Below, one piece after another: positions 29,639 to 39,896 of a stretch of DNA of 64,000 nt. Position numbers and translations under genes: made by a program. Below the pieces are notes generated by a model. The model worked only from the letters and a program-made list of their open reading frames with translations, did no database searches and was not told the DNA's origin. Where the stretch lies: the NCBI RefSeq assembly GCF_000695255.1, contig NZ_JMIB01000017.1:113746-177745 (forward strand). The letters run 5' to 3'. The stretch is from Photobacterium galatheae. Lineage in GTDB: Bacteria; Pseudomonadota; Gammaproteobacteria; Enterobacterales; Vibrionaceae. The stretch's first letter is position 1; the number at the start of each line of letters is the position of its first letter.

Positions 29639-29729
29639 TAATAAAGTCAGCATAGACCCGAGTCATCTCAAACTGACCGGATTCAGTGACCACTTGGTCA
29701 AGCTCAAAGGAAGTGAGCAGGGAGTTGTC

Positions 29730-30497
29730 ATGGGACGCTGGATGTACCCAAGCGCAAGCGGCATATTAGCCGCTTGTTTTTTAACTGGCTGTGTGACAAT
29801 GGATTCAGCTGTCACGCACCGAACCGTGGATCCTGTTGTGGCCGCGGATGCAAGAATCACCCTCGGATTAGGTTATCTGGAGCGTGGTCAGTGGCAAAGA
29901 GCGCATGTCAATTTACAGAAAGCGCTGGATGTTGCGCCTGATCATCCCAGAGCACTGCTTACAATGGCACATTATTATCAGCAGGTGGGTGAAAATCGTT
30001 CGGCTGAAGCGCTCTATGTCCGGGCTTTGCAAGAATCGCCAAAAAATGGCGATGTGCTTAATAACTATGGTGTATTCTTGTGTAGTGAAGCCCGTTATGA
30101 TGAAGCCATCACGGTTTTTGACCGCGCCGTCTCACAACCGGATTATTTTCAGATCGCAAGCAGCTTTGAAAATGCTGCTTTATGCCGTCTGAAACAAGGG
30201 AATGCGACGCAGGCTGCGGACTATTTCAATAAAACACTGGATCATGACCCTTTTCGGCCGCTTTCGATGTTACAACTGGCAAAGTTAGAGCTCAAAGATG
30301 GGGAATATCAGAAGGCGGATGACAGACTGACCGCATTCAGCCAGCGGTATGGAGAAACTGCTGATAGTCTTATTCTTAAAATTCAGTCGTCAAGCCAGAG
30401 CGGTCGCCTTGATCAGGTGAAAAAATATGCCGAATTGTTACGACAACAATTTCCTGATTCTCAGCAATATCAGAATTATCTAGCCAATGAATACTGA
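29730..30497 (+). CDS. pilW: Type IV pilus biogenesis/stability lipoprotein PilW (PilF)
   Basis: Outer-membrane lipoprotein with tetratricopeptide repeats that helps assemble the PilQ secretin. 255 residues from ATG 29730; the frame is open upstream into rlmN but the lipoprotein signal begins here. The lipobox is LTGC with the lipidated C21. TPR-like repeats follow, for example in LGLGYLERGQWQRA and LNNYGVFLCSEARYDEA. Its last 11 bases overlap the start of rodZ, as expected for coupled genes. Confidence 0.9.
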   Translation: MGRWMYPSASGILAACFLTGCVTMDSAVTHRTVDPVVAADARITLGLGYLERGQWQRAHVNLQKALDVAPDHPRALLTMAHYYQQVGENRSAEALYVRALQESPKNGDVLNNYGVFLCSEARYDEAITVFDRAVSQPDYFQIASSFENAALCRLKQGNATQAADYFNKTLDHDPFRPLSMLQLAKLELKDGEYQKADDRLTAFSQRYGETADSLILKIQSSSQSGRLDQVKKYAELLRQQFPDSQQYQNYLANEY

Positions 30498-31488
30498 ACA
30501 GAACGAAGAACGAGTAACGGAAGACGTCATTCGTCCCGGAGACATGCTACGTCAGGCACGCGAGCAGCTTGGCTACTCTCAGAAGGATGTGGCCAGCCGT
30601 CTGCGCCTGCGGGTGTCTGTGATTGATGACATTGAACAAAACCGATTTGATGAAGCGCAAATGGCCACGTTCACCCGTGGTTATGTTCGCTCTTATGCAA
30701 AATTTGTCGGCCTGGACGTTAATGAAATCCTGAACAAACTGGAAAGTTTTGGTCAGGGACAGCCACAGGCCCAGACCATGCATAGTTTCTCCCGTAAAAC
30801 CAAGCGTGAAAAACATGACAGCCGTATAATGGGGCTGACCTGGATTTTTGGTGCCATTATTGTTGGGATGACCGCTGCCTGGTGGTGGCAGACAGAGCAG
30901 AAGACAGAGCCACCAGTGATTTCAGAGCAACAGACCTCGGGTACACAGCCGCTGGATGAATCACTGGCCGGTACTTCGGATGAAATGGCTGGCTCTCTGA
31001 GCAGTGACGATGTCAGTGCCATTGCAGAAGGAACCAGTCAGTCTGAAGCCGTGAATTCGGTTGGCGAGGAATACAGCAGCAATGCAGTGGCTGATGATGA
31101 GCTGCCTCTGAACACCTTTGACGAAGCGGTGCAGGGGGCGGGTCAAGACACACCCGTCAGTCGCATGAGCGAGGGAACCGAAGGCGGGTTATTGGAGGAC
31201 GCCAATGCATTGCTGTCGGTTGATTCTGTATCCGCGGAAGTGGCGCAGGTTCCAGATTTGAAACTGACTTTTAACGGTGACTGCTGGATTGATATTCGTG
31301 ATGCCAACGGCAAGCAGCTTGAAACCGGGATTAAAACTTCCGGCGATGTGATATCGCTGGATGGTAAGGCACCGTTTAAGATAGTGCTCGGCGCGCCGAG
31401 TGTTGTTACAATGAGCTTCAAAGGTGAACCAGTTGATCTGAGCGGCTTTCCGGCCGGCAAAGTGGCCCGGTTGAAGTTGCCGTTGTAA
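30487..31488 (+). CDS. rodZ: Cytoskeleton protein RodZ
   Basis: Inner-membrane protein that links MreB to the elongation machinery and maintains rod shape. 333 residues. A cytoplasmic helix-turn-helix domain lies at about residues 18-80 (GDMLRQAREQLGYSQKDVA), one membrane helix at about 115-135, then a long acidic Ser/Thr-rich linker, and a C-terminal DUF4115 domain (LTFNGDCWIDIRDANG). Overlaps pilW by 11 bases. Confidence 0.95.
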   Translation: MNTEQNEERVTEDVIRPGDMLRQAREQLGYSQKDVASRLRLRVSVIDDIEQNRFDEAQMATFTRGYVRSYAKFVGLDVNEILNKLESFGQGQPQAQTMHSFSRKTKREKHDSRIMGLTWIFGAIIVGMTAAWWWQTEQKTEPPVISEQQTSGTQPLDESLAGTSDEMAGSLSSDDVSAIAEGTSQSEAVNSVGEEYSSNAVADDELPLNTFDEAVQGAGQDTPVSRMSEGTEGGLLEDANALLSVDSVSAEVAQVPDLKLTFNGDCWIDIRDANGKQLETGIKTSGDVISLDGKAPFKIVLGAPSVVTMSFKGEPVDLSGFPAGKVARLKLPL

Positions 31489-31502
31489 ACAGAGAATGAA
31501 AG

Positions 31503-32618
31503 ATGCATAACGAGTCCCCGATTAAACGCCGCCCTTCAACCCGAATTTATGTGGGTAAGGTACCCATTGGTGATGGTGCACCAATTGCCGTGCAGTCCAT
31601 GACCAACACCCGAACCACAGATGTCGAGGCGACGGTTGCGCAAATTCGTGCACTGGAAAAGGTCGGCGCTGATATTGTTCGTGTTTCTGTACCGACGATG
31701 GATGCGGCAGAAGCCTTTAAGGTGATTAAGCAACAGGTGAACGTCCCCCTGGTGGCAGACATTCACTTTGATTACCGCATTGCCCTGCAAGTGGCGGAAT
31801 ACGGCGTCGATTGTTTGCGGATTAATCCGGGAAATATCGGCCGGGAAGACCGAATCCGTGCCGTTGTTGACTGTGCCCGGGACAAAAATATCCCGATTCG
31901 TATTGGCGTGAACGGTGGCTCACTGGAAAAAGATCTGCAGCAAAAGTACGGTGAACCGACACCGGAAGCGCTGGTTGAATCGGCGATGCGTCATGTCGAT
32001 ATTCTGGATCGCCTGAATTTCGATCAGTTTAAAGTCAGTGTGAAAGCCTCTGATGTTTTCCTGGCGGTGGAGTCTTATCGTCGGCTGGCAAAAGAAATCA
32101 AACAGCCTTTGCATCTTGGGATCACCGAAGCTGGTGGTGCGCGTGCTGGCGCAGTGAAATCTGCGGTTGGCCTGGGCATGCTGCTGGCAGAAGGGATCGG
32201 TGATACGCTGCGTATTTCTCTGGCAGCGGACCCGATTGAAGAAATTAAAGTCGGTTTTGATATTCTGAAATCACTGCGGATTCGTTCCCGCGGCATTAAT
32301 TTTATTGCCTGCCCGACCTGTTCACGTCAGGAGTTTGATGTGATTGGCACGGTGAACGAACTGGAGCAGCGTCTGGAAGATATCACTGTGCCGATGGATG
32401 TTTCGGTGATTGGCTGTGTGGTCAATGGTCCGGGTGAGGCGGAAGTCTCTCATCTTGGTATTGCCGGCGGAAACCGCAAAAGTGCTTTTTATGAAGACGG
32501 TGTTCGTCAGAAAGAGCGTTTTGACAACGACAACGTGATCGATCAACTGGAAACCAAAATCCGGGCAAAAGCATCTATGATCGATCTGCGTAACCGCATT
32601 GACGTTACCGAAAAGTAA
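31503..32618 (+). CDS. ispG: 4-hydroxy-3-methylbut-2-en-1-yl diphosphate synthase (IspG)
   Basis: [4Fe-4S] enzyme of the methylerythritol phosphate isoprenoid pathway, converting MEcPP to HMBPP. 371 residues. The N-terminal TIM barrel includes [20 protein letters not shown]. The cluster cysteines are in CPTCSR and CVVNGPGE near the C-terminus. Lies 14 bases after rodZ. The enzyme depends on the ISC system encoded upstream in this window. Confidence 0.98.
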   Translation: MHNESPIKRRPSTRIYVGKVPIGDGAPIAVQSMTNTRTTDVEATVAQIRALEKVGADIVRVSVPTMDAAEAFKVIKQQVNVPLVADIHFDYRIALQVAEYGVDCLRINPGNIGREDRIRAVVDCARDKNIPIRIGVNGGSLEKDLQQKYGEPTPEALVESAMRHVDILDRLNFDQFKVSVKASDVFLAVESYRRLAKEIKQPLHLGITEAGGARAGAVKSAVGLGMLLAEGIGDTLRISLAADPIEEIKVGFDILKSLRIRSRGINFIACPTCSRQEFDVIGTVNELEQRLEDITVPMDVSVIGCVVNGPGEAEVSHLGIAGGNRKSAFYEDGVRQKERFDNDNVIDQLETKIRAKASMIDLRNRIDVTEK

Positions 32619-32634
32619 CCTTTTCTGTTTTTCT

Positions 32635-32656
32635 TGCCCCGGAATCCTTCGGGGCA
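32635..32656 (+). other. Hairpin after ispG
   Basis: TGCCCCG pairs with CGGGGCA around an 8-base loop, 16 bases past the ispG stop, with no T-run behind it. Downstream, an imperfect direct repeat of TTATATAT-ATTCG (about 32679-32706) precedes hisS and may hold its own -10 element. Confidence 0.45.
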
Positions 32657-32738
32657 GGTTCACAATGTCCTGCATAACTTATATATTCGGTCTTATATAT
32701 ATTCGAGCTTAATTCCCATCGGTTAATTGAGAATCAAC

Positions 32739-34007
32739 GTGGCGAAACAAATTCAAGCAATTCGAGGCATGAACGACTGCCTCCCGACTCAGACTCCACT
32801 TTGGCAGAAAGTGGAAAATACCGCGAAACAGGTTGTTAGCGCTTACGGCTATCGCGAAATTCGTATGCCGATTGTAGAAATGACAAACCTGTTCAAACGA
32901 GCGATTGGTGAAGTCACCGACGTGGTTGAGAAGGAGATGTATACCTTCGAAGACCGCAATGGCGACAGTTTGACACTGCGCCCGGAAGGCACAGCCGGTT
33001 GTGTTCGTGCCGGGATTGAAAATGGCCTGCTGTACAATCAGGAACAACGCCTGTGGTATATGGGCCCCATGTTTCGCCATGAACGTCCGCAAAAAGGCCG
33101 CTACCGCCAGTTTTATCAATTTGGTGTGGAAGTCTTTGGTATTCAGGGACCGGATGTTGATGCTGAGCTGATTATGATGACTGCACGCCTGTGGCGTGAA
33201 CTCGGCATTGATCAACATGTGCGGCTGGAACTGAACTCTATTGGCTCATCAGAAGCCCGTGCAGCATACCGTGAAGCGCTGGTTGCTTTCCTGGAACAGC
33301 ATACCGATGTGCTGGATGAAGATTGTAAGCGCCGTATGTACACCAACCCGCTGCGTGTGCTGGACTCGAAAAACCAGGCTGTTCAGGCGATTTTGGCCGA
33401 CGCGCCGAAACTGTCTGATTATCTGGATGAAGAATCTAAAGCGCATTTTTCTGGTTTGTGTGAACTATTAGACGCTGCGGGTATCGAATACCAGGTAAAT
33501 GAACGCCTTGTGCGTGGTTTGGATTATTATAACCGTACCGTTTTTGAGTGGATCACCAATAGCCTGGGTGCCCAGGGAACCGTCTGTGGTGGTGGTCGCT
33601 ATGACGGGATGGTTGAACAGCTGGGTGGCCGTGCGACTCAGGGCGTCGGTTTCGCCATGGGACTGGAACGTCTGGTGCTGATGCTGGAAGAACTGGAACT
33701 GACAGACGTTCGCCGCAGTGTGGATGTGTATGTAGTGACGGCTGGTGAAGGCACGCTGATGGCGGGCATGAAGCTGGCAGAGACACTGCGTGAAGCCGTA
33801 CCGGGACTGCGTGTGATGAATCACTTTGGCGGCGGTAACTTCAAGAAGCAGTTCAAGCGTGCAGATAATGTTGGCGCGGTTGTCGCGCTGGTACTGGGCG
33901 AAAACGAAATTGCTGATGGCACTGTGGTAGTGAAAGACCTTCGTGGCGGCGAGCAACAGACTTTGCCTCAGGCAGAGGTTGCGACCAAGCTGGCAGAATT
34001 GATTTAA
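32739..34007 (+). CDS. hisS: Histidyl-tRNA synthetase
   Basis: Class II aminoacyl-tRNA synthetase, 422 residues from a GTG at 32739, giving [12 protein letters not shown] as in E. coli. A TTG four codons earlier also opens the frame but is not supported. Motif 2 is [16 protein letters not shown], the histidine-specific motif [15 protein letters not shown] is present, and motif 3 is in [11 protein letters not shown]. The anticodon-binding domain is C-terminal. Followed after 13 bases by yfgM. Confidence 0.97.
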   Translation: MAKQIQAIRGMNDCLPTQTPLWQKVENTAKQVVSAYGYREIRMPIVEMTNLFKRAIGEVTDVVEKEMYTFEDRNGDSLTLRPEGTAGCVRAGIENGLLYNQEQRLWYMGPMFRHERPQKGRYRQFYQFGVEVFGIQGPDVDAELIMMTARLWRELGIDQHVRLELNSIGSSEARAAYREALVAFLEQHTDVLDEDCKRRMYTNPLRVLDSKNQAVQAILADAPKLSDYLDEESKAHFSGLCELLDAAGIEYQVNERLVRGLDYYNRTVFEWITNSLGAQGTVCGGGRYDGMVEQLGGRATQGVGFAMGLERLVLMLEELELTDVRRSVDVYVVTAGEGTLMAGMKLAETLREAVPGLRVMNHFGGGNFKKQFKRADNVGAVVALVLGENEIADGTVVVKDLRGGEQQTLPQAEVATKLAELI

Positions 34008-34020
34008 GAGAGGACAGGAC

Positions 34021-34632
34021 GTGGACGTCAATACCACTGAAGAACAACAGGTTGAAATCATTAAGGCATGGCTCAAGGAAAACGGTAAAGCCGTCGTTCT
34101 TGGCGCTGTATTAGGTCTGGGTGGCCTGTATGGCTGGCGTTATTATCAGGCTGAGGTGCAGACTGCGAAAGAGCAGGCTTCCGAAGCTTATACTCAGACA
34201 GTGCAGGCGCTGTCCAGTGGTGATGACGGCGCGATGAGCCAGGCACAAACTTTTATCCATGATTTTGAAAGCTCTCACTATGCTGTTCTGACGGCATTGC
34301 AACTGGCGAAAGTTCAGATCGAGAAAAACGATCTGGATGCCGCCGCAGCGCAGTTGAAATGGGCGATCGGTCATACTGAAGATGACGCTTTGTTATCTGT
34401 GGCACATACACGTCTGGCGCGTATCCTGGCTGCTCAGAAGTCTTACGATGAGGCGCTGGCTGAACTGGATAAAGTCAAAGCTGAAAGCTGGAAAGGCAAA
34501 GTTGCTGAACTGCGCGGCGATATTCTGCTGCAAAAAGGTGATCAGTCTGCGGCTCGTGAAGCATACCTCAGAGCGAAAGAGCTGGGTGCTTCTCCGGCAT
34601 TGCAAATCAAACTTGACGATTTGGCCCAGTAA
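34021..34632 (+). CDS. yfgM: YfgM family protein (SecYEG ancillary subunit)
   Basis: Inner-membrane protein with one N-terminal helix (about residues 25-42, VVLGAVLGLGGLYGW) and a periplasmic TPR-like domain; in E. coli it associates with SecYEG and PpiD. 203 residues from a GTG start at 34021, preceded by GAGAGGA. The periplasmic part has repeated Ala-rich helices, for example AAQLKWAIGHTEDDALLS. Sits in the conserved hisS-yfgM-bamB-der order. Confidence 0.93.
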   Translation: MDVNTTEEQQVEIIKAWLKENGKAVVLGAVLGLGGLYGWRYYQAEVQTAKEQASEAYTQTVQALSSGDDGAMSQAQTFIHDFESSHYAVLTALQLAKVQIEKNDLDAAAAQLKWAIGHTEDDALLSVAHTRLARILAAQKSYDEALAELDKVKAESWKGKVAELRGDILLQKGDQSAAREAYLRAKELGASPALQIKLDDLAQ

Positions 34633-34644
34633 AGGCGGCACACT

Positions 34645-35805
34645 ATGCGCAAGCGATTGAAGCAAGCCGTCGCGTTGGCAGTCACGCTGAGTGTGTTGAG
34701 TGGCTGTGCCAGCGAAGAAGAAGCGGTGCAAATGGCTCCGTTACCTGTGGTTGAAAATCAGCAGTTCAAACCCGTTCAGGACTGGACGCGCAATATTGAC
34801 GACGGTGTACAGCATTTTTATTCCCGTTTGGCCCCCGTGACCGGTTACGGCAAACTCTTTGTTGCCAGCCGAAGTGGAATGGTTCAGGCGTTGGACCCGA
34901 GCACCGGGAAACAGATTTGGGAACATCAGGTCAGCGCTGAAGAGAATGCCAAACTCTCTGGTGGGCTGTCGGTGGCCTACAATCAAGTTTTCATCGGCAG
35001 CGAAAATGCAGAAGTGATTGCTTTAGACGCGGAAACCGGTGAAGAAGTCTGGCGGGTCGATGTTGACGGTGAAGTGCTGGCGAAGCCTTTGGCGGATGAA
35101 GGCATGGTGATGGTCAATACCAGCCGTGGCATTCTTCAGGCCATGGATGCCCAAACGGGTGTGACCAAGTGGCAAATCAGCAGTGATGTGCCCACACTGA
35201 CATTGCGCGGAGACAGTGCACCAGTCTCGATTTCCGGTGGTGTTTTCTGGGGACAGGCGAATGGCCGTCTTGCGGGTGCCTTCATTCGGAATGGTCAGCT
35301 CATTTGGCAACAACCGATTGGTCAGCCACAGGGCGCGACGGAAATCGATCGTCTGGTTGATGTCGATGCGGCACCGGTGGTAGAGGGCGATCGTCTGTAT
35401 ACCGCAGGGTATAACGGAAATCTGGTGGCGATCGACCTTCGCAGTGGTCAACAGGTGTGGAAGCGTAATTATTCTTCTGCGACTGATTTTGTCATTAATT
35501 CCGGCCTGCTCTTTCTGGTAACTGCGGATGACCATCTGGTGGCTGTTGATATCCGTAGCGGGACCGAACTATGGCAGAATACGGAGCTGTCGCACCGTAT
35601 TCTCAGCGCCCCGTCTGTCATCAGTGGAAAGCTGGTGGTCGGCGACAGCCTTGGGTATCTGCACTGGCTGGATCCCCGCAGTGGTGAGTTTGTTGCTCAG
35701 CAACAAACGGATGGCAGCGGCATTACCGTCCCCCCCCTGGCACTGGCCGATGGCTATCTGGTTGTAACCAGAGAAGGCAAACTGAGCAAAATGCATTTGC
35801 CTTAG
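34645..35805 (+). CDS. bamB: Outer membrane assembly lipoprotein BamB
   Basis: Eight-bladed beta-propeller lipoprotein of the BAM complex that inserts outer-membrane proteins. 386 residues. The lipobox is LSGC with lipidated C21. PQQ-like propeller repeats recur, for example ALDPSTGKQIWEHQV, ALDAETGEEVWRV and AIDLRSGQQVWKR. Lies 12 bases after yfgM with its own AAAGG. Confidence 0.97.
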   Translation: MRKRLKQAVALAVTLSVLSGCASEEEAVQMAPLPVVENQQFKPVQDWTRNIDDGVQHFYSRLAPVTGYGKLFVASRSGMVQALDPSTGKQIWEHQVSAEENAKLSGGLSVAYNQVFIGSENAEVIALDAETGEEVWRVDVDGEVLAKPLADEGMVMVNTSRGILQAMDAQTGVTKWQISSDVPTLTLRGDSAPVSISGGVFWGQANGRLAGAFIRNGQLIWQQPIGQPQGATEIDRLVDVDAAPVVEGDRLYTAGYNGNLVAIDLRSGQQVWKRNYSSATDFVINSGLLFLVTADDHLVAVDIRSGTELWQNTELSHRILSAPSVISGKLVVGDSLGYLHWLDPRSGEFVAQQQTDGSGITVPPLALADGYLVVTREGKLSKMHLP

Positions 35806-35956
35806 TCACAGCTGCATTCTGTGATAAGATTAACGCTTCGGCTCCTGCTTGTTTTTGCATCAGGGGCCGTTGTTATTCTACCCGTGACGTCATGATTGTC
35901 GTTTGAGACAAACATGGCTTCATTAAGATGATGAAAAATATAGAGGTACACTCATT

Positions 35957-37462
35957 ATGATTCCTGTAGTTGCCCTTGTCGGGCGCCCGAATGTGGGTAA
36001 ATCGACGTTGTTTAACCGTCTTACTCGCACCCGGGATGCGCTGGTCGCTGACTTTCCTGGCCTAACCAGGGATCGTAAGTACGGTCGAGCTGAGCTCGAA
36101 GAGAACGAATTTATTGTCATCGACACCGGTGGTATCGACGGTTCAGAAGAAGGCGTTGAAACCAAAATGGCCGAGCAATCGCTGCTGGCCATTGAAGAAG
36201 CAGATGTTGTACTGTTTCTGGTCGATGGCCGTGCCGGTCTGACAGCAGCTGATGAAGCCATTGCCAAGCACCTGCGCAGCCGCCAGAAGCCAACGTTTCT
36301 GGTGGTGAACAAGATTGACGGGATTGATGCTGACAGTGCCTGTGCTGACTTCTGGAAGCTGGGTGTTGATGAAATGCACCAGATTGCTGCGGCACAAAAC
36401 CGTGGTGTGACCGCGCTGATGGAGCGTGCGCTGGCACCATTTGTTGAAGCCTGGAAAGCAAGCCATTCAGAAGATGATGAGTTCATTGACATTGAGTCAC
36501 TGGACTCCGTTGAAGCGATCGAAAAAGCGAATCTGACGGAAGAAGATGCCGAAGCGGCTTACAAGCGCCTGCAGGAACAGCCAATCAAACTGGCGATTAT
36601 CGGCCGTCCGAATGTGGGTAAATCGACCCTGACGAACCGGATCCTGGGTGAAGAGCGGGTTGTCGTTTACGACATGCCGGGAACCACACGTGACTCGATT
36701 TATATTCCAATGGAGCGCGATGGTCAGGATTATGTTCTGATTGATACGGCTGGTGTGCGTCGCCGGAAGAACATGAACGAAGCCGTCGAAAAATTCTCGG
36801 TGATTCAGACGCTGAAGGCCGTTGAGGATGCCAACGTTGTTTTGTTGGTGATCGATGCCCGCGAAAATATTTCTGATCAGGATCTGAGCCTGTTGGGATT
36901 TGCCCTGAATGCGGGTCGCTCTCTGGTGATTGCCGTGAATAAGTGGGATGGTCTGGATAACGAAGTGAAAGAACGTGTGAAGTCTGAGCTGGACCGTCGT
37001 CTGGGCTTTGTTGACTTTGCCCGGATCCACTTTATTTCAGCCCTGCACGGGACTGGCGTCGGCCACCTGTACGAATCGGTTCAGGAAGCTTATCAGTCTG
37101 CGACCAAACGTATCAGCACGTCGCTGCTGACCCGAATTATGCAAATGGCGCAGGATGATCACCAGCCGCCAATGATTCGTGGTCGTCGTGTGAAGCTGAA
37201 ATATGCGCACGCCGGGGGCTATAACCCGCCAATCGTTGTCATTCATGGTAATCAGGTCAATGACCTCCCGGGTTCATATAAGCGCTATCTGATGAACTAT
37301 TACCGTAAAACACTGGAAATGATGGGAACCCCTATCCGGATTCAGTTCCAGAACAGTGATAACCCTTACGGGAACGTGAAACGTCAGAAGCTGACGGTCT
37401 CTCAGGAACGTCAGCGCAAACGTCTGACGACAGCCCTGAAGAACAGGGAAAACAACCAGTAA
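35957..37462 (+). CDS. der: Ribosome-associated GTPase Der (EngA)
   Basis: Essential tandem-GTPase protein acting in 50S subunit assembly. 501 residues. Two G domains each show GRPNVGKST (about residues 8-16 and 215-223), DTGG/DTAG switches, and NKID/NKWD specificity motifs. A KH-like C-terminal domain follows. Separated from bamB by 151 bases that contain TCACAG/CTGTGA (35806-35824) and a CGGC-CCTG/CAGG-GCCG hairpin, so it may have its own promoter. Confidence 0.98.
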   Translation: MIPVVALVGRPNVGKSTLFNRLTRTRDALVADFPGLTRDRKYGRAELEENEFIVIDTGGIDGSEEGVETKMAEQSLLAIEEADVVLFLVDGRAGLTAADEAIAKHLRSRQKPTFLVVNKIDGIDADSACADFWKLGVDEMHQIAAAQNRGVTALMERALAPFVEAWKASHSEDDEFIDIESLDSVEAIEKANLTEEDAEAAYKRLQEQPIKLAIIGRPNVGKSTLTNRILGEERVVVYDMPGTTRDSIYIPMERDGQDYVLIDTAGVRRRKNMNEAVEKFSVIQTLKAVEDANVVLLVIDARENISDQDLSLLGFALNAGRSLVIAVNKWDGLDNEVKERVKSELDRRLGFVDFARIHFISALHGTGVGHLYESVQEAYQSATKRISTSLLTRIMQMAQDDHQPPMIRGRRVKLKYAHAGGYNPPIVVIHGNQVNDLPGSYKRYLMNYYRKTLEMMGTPIRIQFQNSDNPYGNVKRQKLTVSQERQRKRLTTALKNRENNQ

Positions 37463-37465
37463 GAC

Positions 37466-37500
37466 AGAAAAACCCGGCCAGAGATGGCCGGGTTTTTTGA
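37466..37500 (+). terminator. Rho-independent terminator of der
   Basis: AACCCGGCC pairs with GGCCGGGTT around a 6-base loop, followed by TTTT. Ends the rlmN-to-der gene run. Confidence 0.93.
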
Positions 37501-37873
37501 TCTTTCTTCTTTGCTGATGATCCTATCATCGGAAATATCGGATCGCAGGCGGAGATTATCCTGTTGGTAGAGGGTGTTTTTGCTCCCCGGGAGTGACGCT
37601 AAATACCTGTAATCAAGGGAGCATCATTCAGATTGCCCAATACACTCCACTTTTCGTTCATTCTGGATCATTGCCTCTTTGTTGGTAATTTTGGTTTTTT
37701 ATGCTGTTAAAAATCCAAATGCAGAACATGTAACTTATGCTTTCGGGAAGTGTATTGATAAATGTTCTTTTAGGGGTTGATCGCTGATCAGTCCGGACTT
37801 TGTCGTTGATCATGTCTTTGATGTTGATCCCTGCTAATGTGAAGTGAAGTTCATTTCCACATAGGGTCTTACC
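37501..37873. other. Intergenic region der / zinc-ribbon gene
   Basis: About 370 bases with no supported gene. It contains GATGAT-CCT-ATCATC (37516-37530) and a cluster of four GATC sites within about 60 bases (near 37775-37830), three of them in TTGATC. These may be part of the promoter of the downstream gene; I recognise no known operator. Confidence 0.4.
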
Positions 37874-38128
37874 ATGTCACAGTCGTTGTGCCCGGTTTGT
37901 CAGTTGAATCTGGATTGGCAGCAAGGGCGCTATTTTTGCTCACATTGCGAGCGTGAAGTTGTCAAACTTGCCCACTGTCCAGACTGTGAACAGGCACTGG
38001 AGCGACTGAACGCCTGTGGTGCTGCCAGTTATTTCTGTCCGCAGTGTAATGCACTGAAATCGAAATCCTGTGTTCAGATCACCTTGTGCTTATTGGAAAA
38101 TAGCCAGCCAGAAAAGTTGTCTGAGTGA
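37874..38128 (+). CDS. Zinc-ribbon protein, YfgJ type
   Basis: Small protein of 84 residues with four CxxC knuckles: CPVC, CSHC, CPDC and CPQC, forming two zinc ribbons, as in E. coli YfgJ (71 residues), which also lies beside der. Function is not established; a nucleic-acid or protein contact role is possible. A hairpin (38140-38166) follows. Confidence 0.85.
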   Translation: MSQSLCPVCQLNLDWQQGRYFCSHCEREVVKLAHCPDCEQALERLNACGAASYFCPQCNALKSKSCVQITLCLLENSQPEKLSE

Positions 38129-38139
38129 TTTCGTCCAGC

Positions 38140-38166
38140 CGAAAACCGATCTGAACTGGGTTTTCG
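38140..38166 (+). terminator. Probable terminator of the zinc-ribbon gene
   Basis: CGAAAACC (38140-38147) pairs with GGTTTTCG (38159-38166) around an 11-base loop, followed by TAAAATTTTTG. Confidence 0.55.
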
Positions 38167-38230
38167 TAAAATTTTTGTATCTTGACCATACTCAGCGGTA
38201 GTCAACAATCTTCTTTCGATATATTCTTAT

Positions 38231-38259
38231 TTGACAATAATTCTCATTACTGTTTATGG
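38231..38259 (+). promoter_or_regulatory. Fur-like box overlapping a promoter
   Basis: TTGACA (38231-38236) lies 17 bases before TTATGG (38254-38259). Across it, positions 38233-38251 read GACAATAATTCTCATTACT, which by my count matches 13 of 19 positions of the classical Fur consensus, with the ATTCTCATT half well conserved. This suggests iron control of the ABC ATPase gene that follows. Confidence 0.5.
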
Positions 38260-38282
38260 AAGAAAGAAGTAAGGATTCAGGT

Positions 38283-39896
38283 ATGAAGATGCAGAAGTCA
38301 TTGCTGTCAGTCGAAGCGCTGTCAGTCGCATTTACAATGGAAAGCGGCATTGTCGATGCGGTAAAGCTGGTCAGTTTCAGTCTGGAAAAAGGCCAGACAC
38401 TGGCGTTGGTCGGAGAGTCCGGTTCGGGGAAATCAGTCACTTCCAGTGCGGTCATGGGGCTGCTGCCCAAAAATGCCAGTATTGATCCAACCAGCAAGAT
38501 CTGGTTTCAGGGCACTGAGTTACTGGCGTTACCCGAAAAAGTATTGCGAACTTTTCGTGGCGGTAAAATTGGCATGATCTTTCAGGAACCCATGACTTCG
38601 CTGAATCCTTACATGCCTGTCGGAGAGCAGGTGGCAGAAGCGATTCGTTGTCACCGGGATGTCTCAGCGAGAGAGGCCATGGAAGAAACGCTGGCTCTGT
38701 TCGAACGGGTACATCTGCCTGAACCGCGTAAGCGGCTTCGTCATTATCCACATGAGTTTTCTGGTGGCCAGTTGCAGCGCATCATGATTGCGATGGCGCT
38801 GGCGAATAAACCGGATCTGCTGATTGCTGATGAGCCGACGACAGCACTGGATGTGACTGTGCAGGCTGAGGTGCTGTCCCTATTGAAGGAAATTCAGGCT
38901 GAAATGGGCATGGCGATTTTGTTTATCACCCATGATCTGGGGGTCGTTCGCCATTTTGCCGACGATGTGGTGGTGATGTGTCAGGGAGAAGTTGTGGAAA
39001 CCGGAACCGTCGAAAAAGTGTTCCACCATCCTGAACACCCTTATACAAAAATGCTGCTGGACGCAGAACCGAAGCCGGGTGATCGGGCTGGAAAAGCCAG
39101 TGAGCCTGTGGTCCTCCAGGCAGATGATGTCAAAGTAAGGTATGTACTGAAATCGAACTGGCTGGGACAACCGACGGATTATCTGGAAGCCGTGAAAGGG
39201 ATTAGTCTGACATTACGACAGGGAGAAACCCTTGGAATTGTCGGCGAATCGGGATCAGGTAAATCGACGCTGGGTCGTGCGCTGATGCAGCTGTTACCTT
39301 CGACTGGCAATATTGCTTTTGAAGGCAAGAACATGCGTCAGATGACTGCGGCGGAACGTTTTGAGCTGAAACGCCACATGCAGATGGTCTTTCAGGATCC
39401 TTATGGCTCGTTGTCGCCCCGAATGACGATTGGTGACATTATCACAGAGCCACTGACCGTCTTCACGAAAATGACCAAAGCGGAGCGAATGAAGAAAGCC
39501 CGGCAAGTATTGCAGGAAGTGCGGCTCGATCCACATTGCATTAACCGCTATCCCCATGAATTTTCCGGTGGACAGCGCCAGCGGATTGCGATTGCCCGTG
39601 CACTGATTTTTGAGCCGAAATTCATTTTGCTGGATGAGCCAACCTCCGCTCTGGATCGCTCGGTACAGTTGACGGTGCTGGATCTGCTCAAAGATATCCA
39701 GCAACGTCATAACATCGGTTATTTGTTTATCAGCCATGATTTGGCCGTAGTTCGTGCCATTTCTGACCATGTTATGGTCATGCAGCGTGGCGAAGTAGTA
39801 GAGCAGGGGACGCCTGAGCAGATTTTTGATCATCCGCAGCAGGCGTACACACAGTGCTTGATCAGCGCCTGTATGCTTGTTGAAGACGCTGCTTAA
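38283..39896 (+). CDS. ABC transporter two-domain ATPase (peptide/nickel type)
   Basis: Two fused ABC nucleotide-binding domains, 537 residues, similar in layout to YejF/GsiA ATPases of peptide-type importers. Domain 1: Walker A GESGSGKS (44-51), signature FSGGQLQR, Walker [13 protein letters not shown], then an oligopeptide-type tail [11 protein letters not shown]. Domain 2: Walker A GESGSGKS (near 321-328), signature FSGGQRQR, Walker [16 protein letters not shown] 38283 has AAGGA upstream; ATG 38256 is possible. No permease or solute-binding protein gene lies nearby, so its membrane partners are elsewhere. Convergent with xseA, overlapping it by 4 bases. A Fur-like box precedes it. Confidence 0.9.
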   Translation: MKMQKSLLSVEALSVAFTMESGIVDAVKLVSFSLEKGQTLALVGESGSGKSVTSSAVMGLLPKNASIDPTSKIWFQGTELLALPEKVLRTFRGGKIGMIFQEPMTSLNPYMPVGEQVAEAIRCHRDVSAREAMEETLALFERVHLPEPRKRLRHYPHEFSGGQLQRIMIAMALANKPDLLIADEPTTALDVTVQAEVLSLLKEIQAEMGMAILFITHDLGVVRHFADDVVVMCQGEVVETGTVEKVFHHPEHPYTKMLLDAEPKPGDRAGKASEPVVLQADDVKVRYVLKSNWLGQPTDYLEAVKGISLTLRQGETLGIVGESGSGKSTLGRALMQLLPSTGNIAFEGKNMRQMTAAERFELKRHMQMVFQDPYGSLSPRMTIGDIITEPLTVFTKMTKAERMKKARQVLQEVRLDPHCINRYPHEFSGGQRQRIAIARALIFEPKFILLDEPTSALDRSVQLTVLDLLKDIQQRHNIGYLFISHDLAVVRAISDHVMVMQRGEVVEQGTPEQIFDHPQQAYTQCLISACMLVEDAA

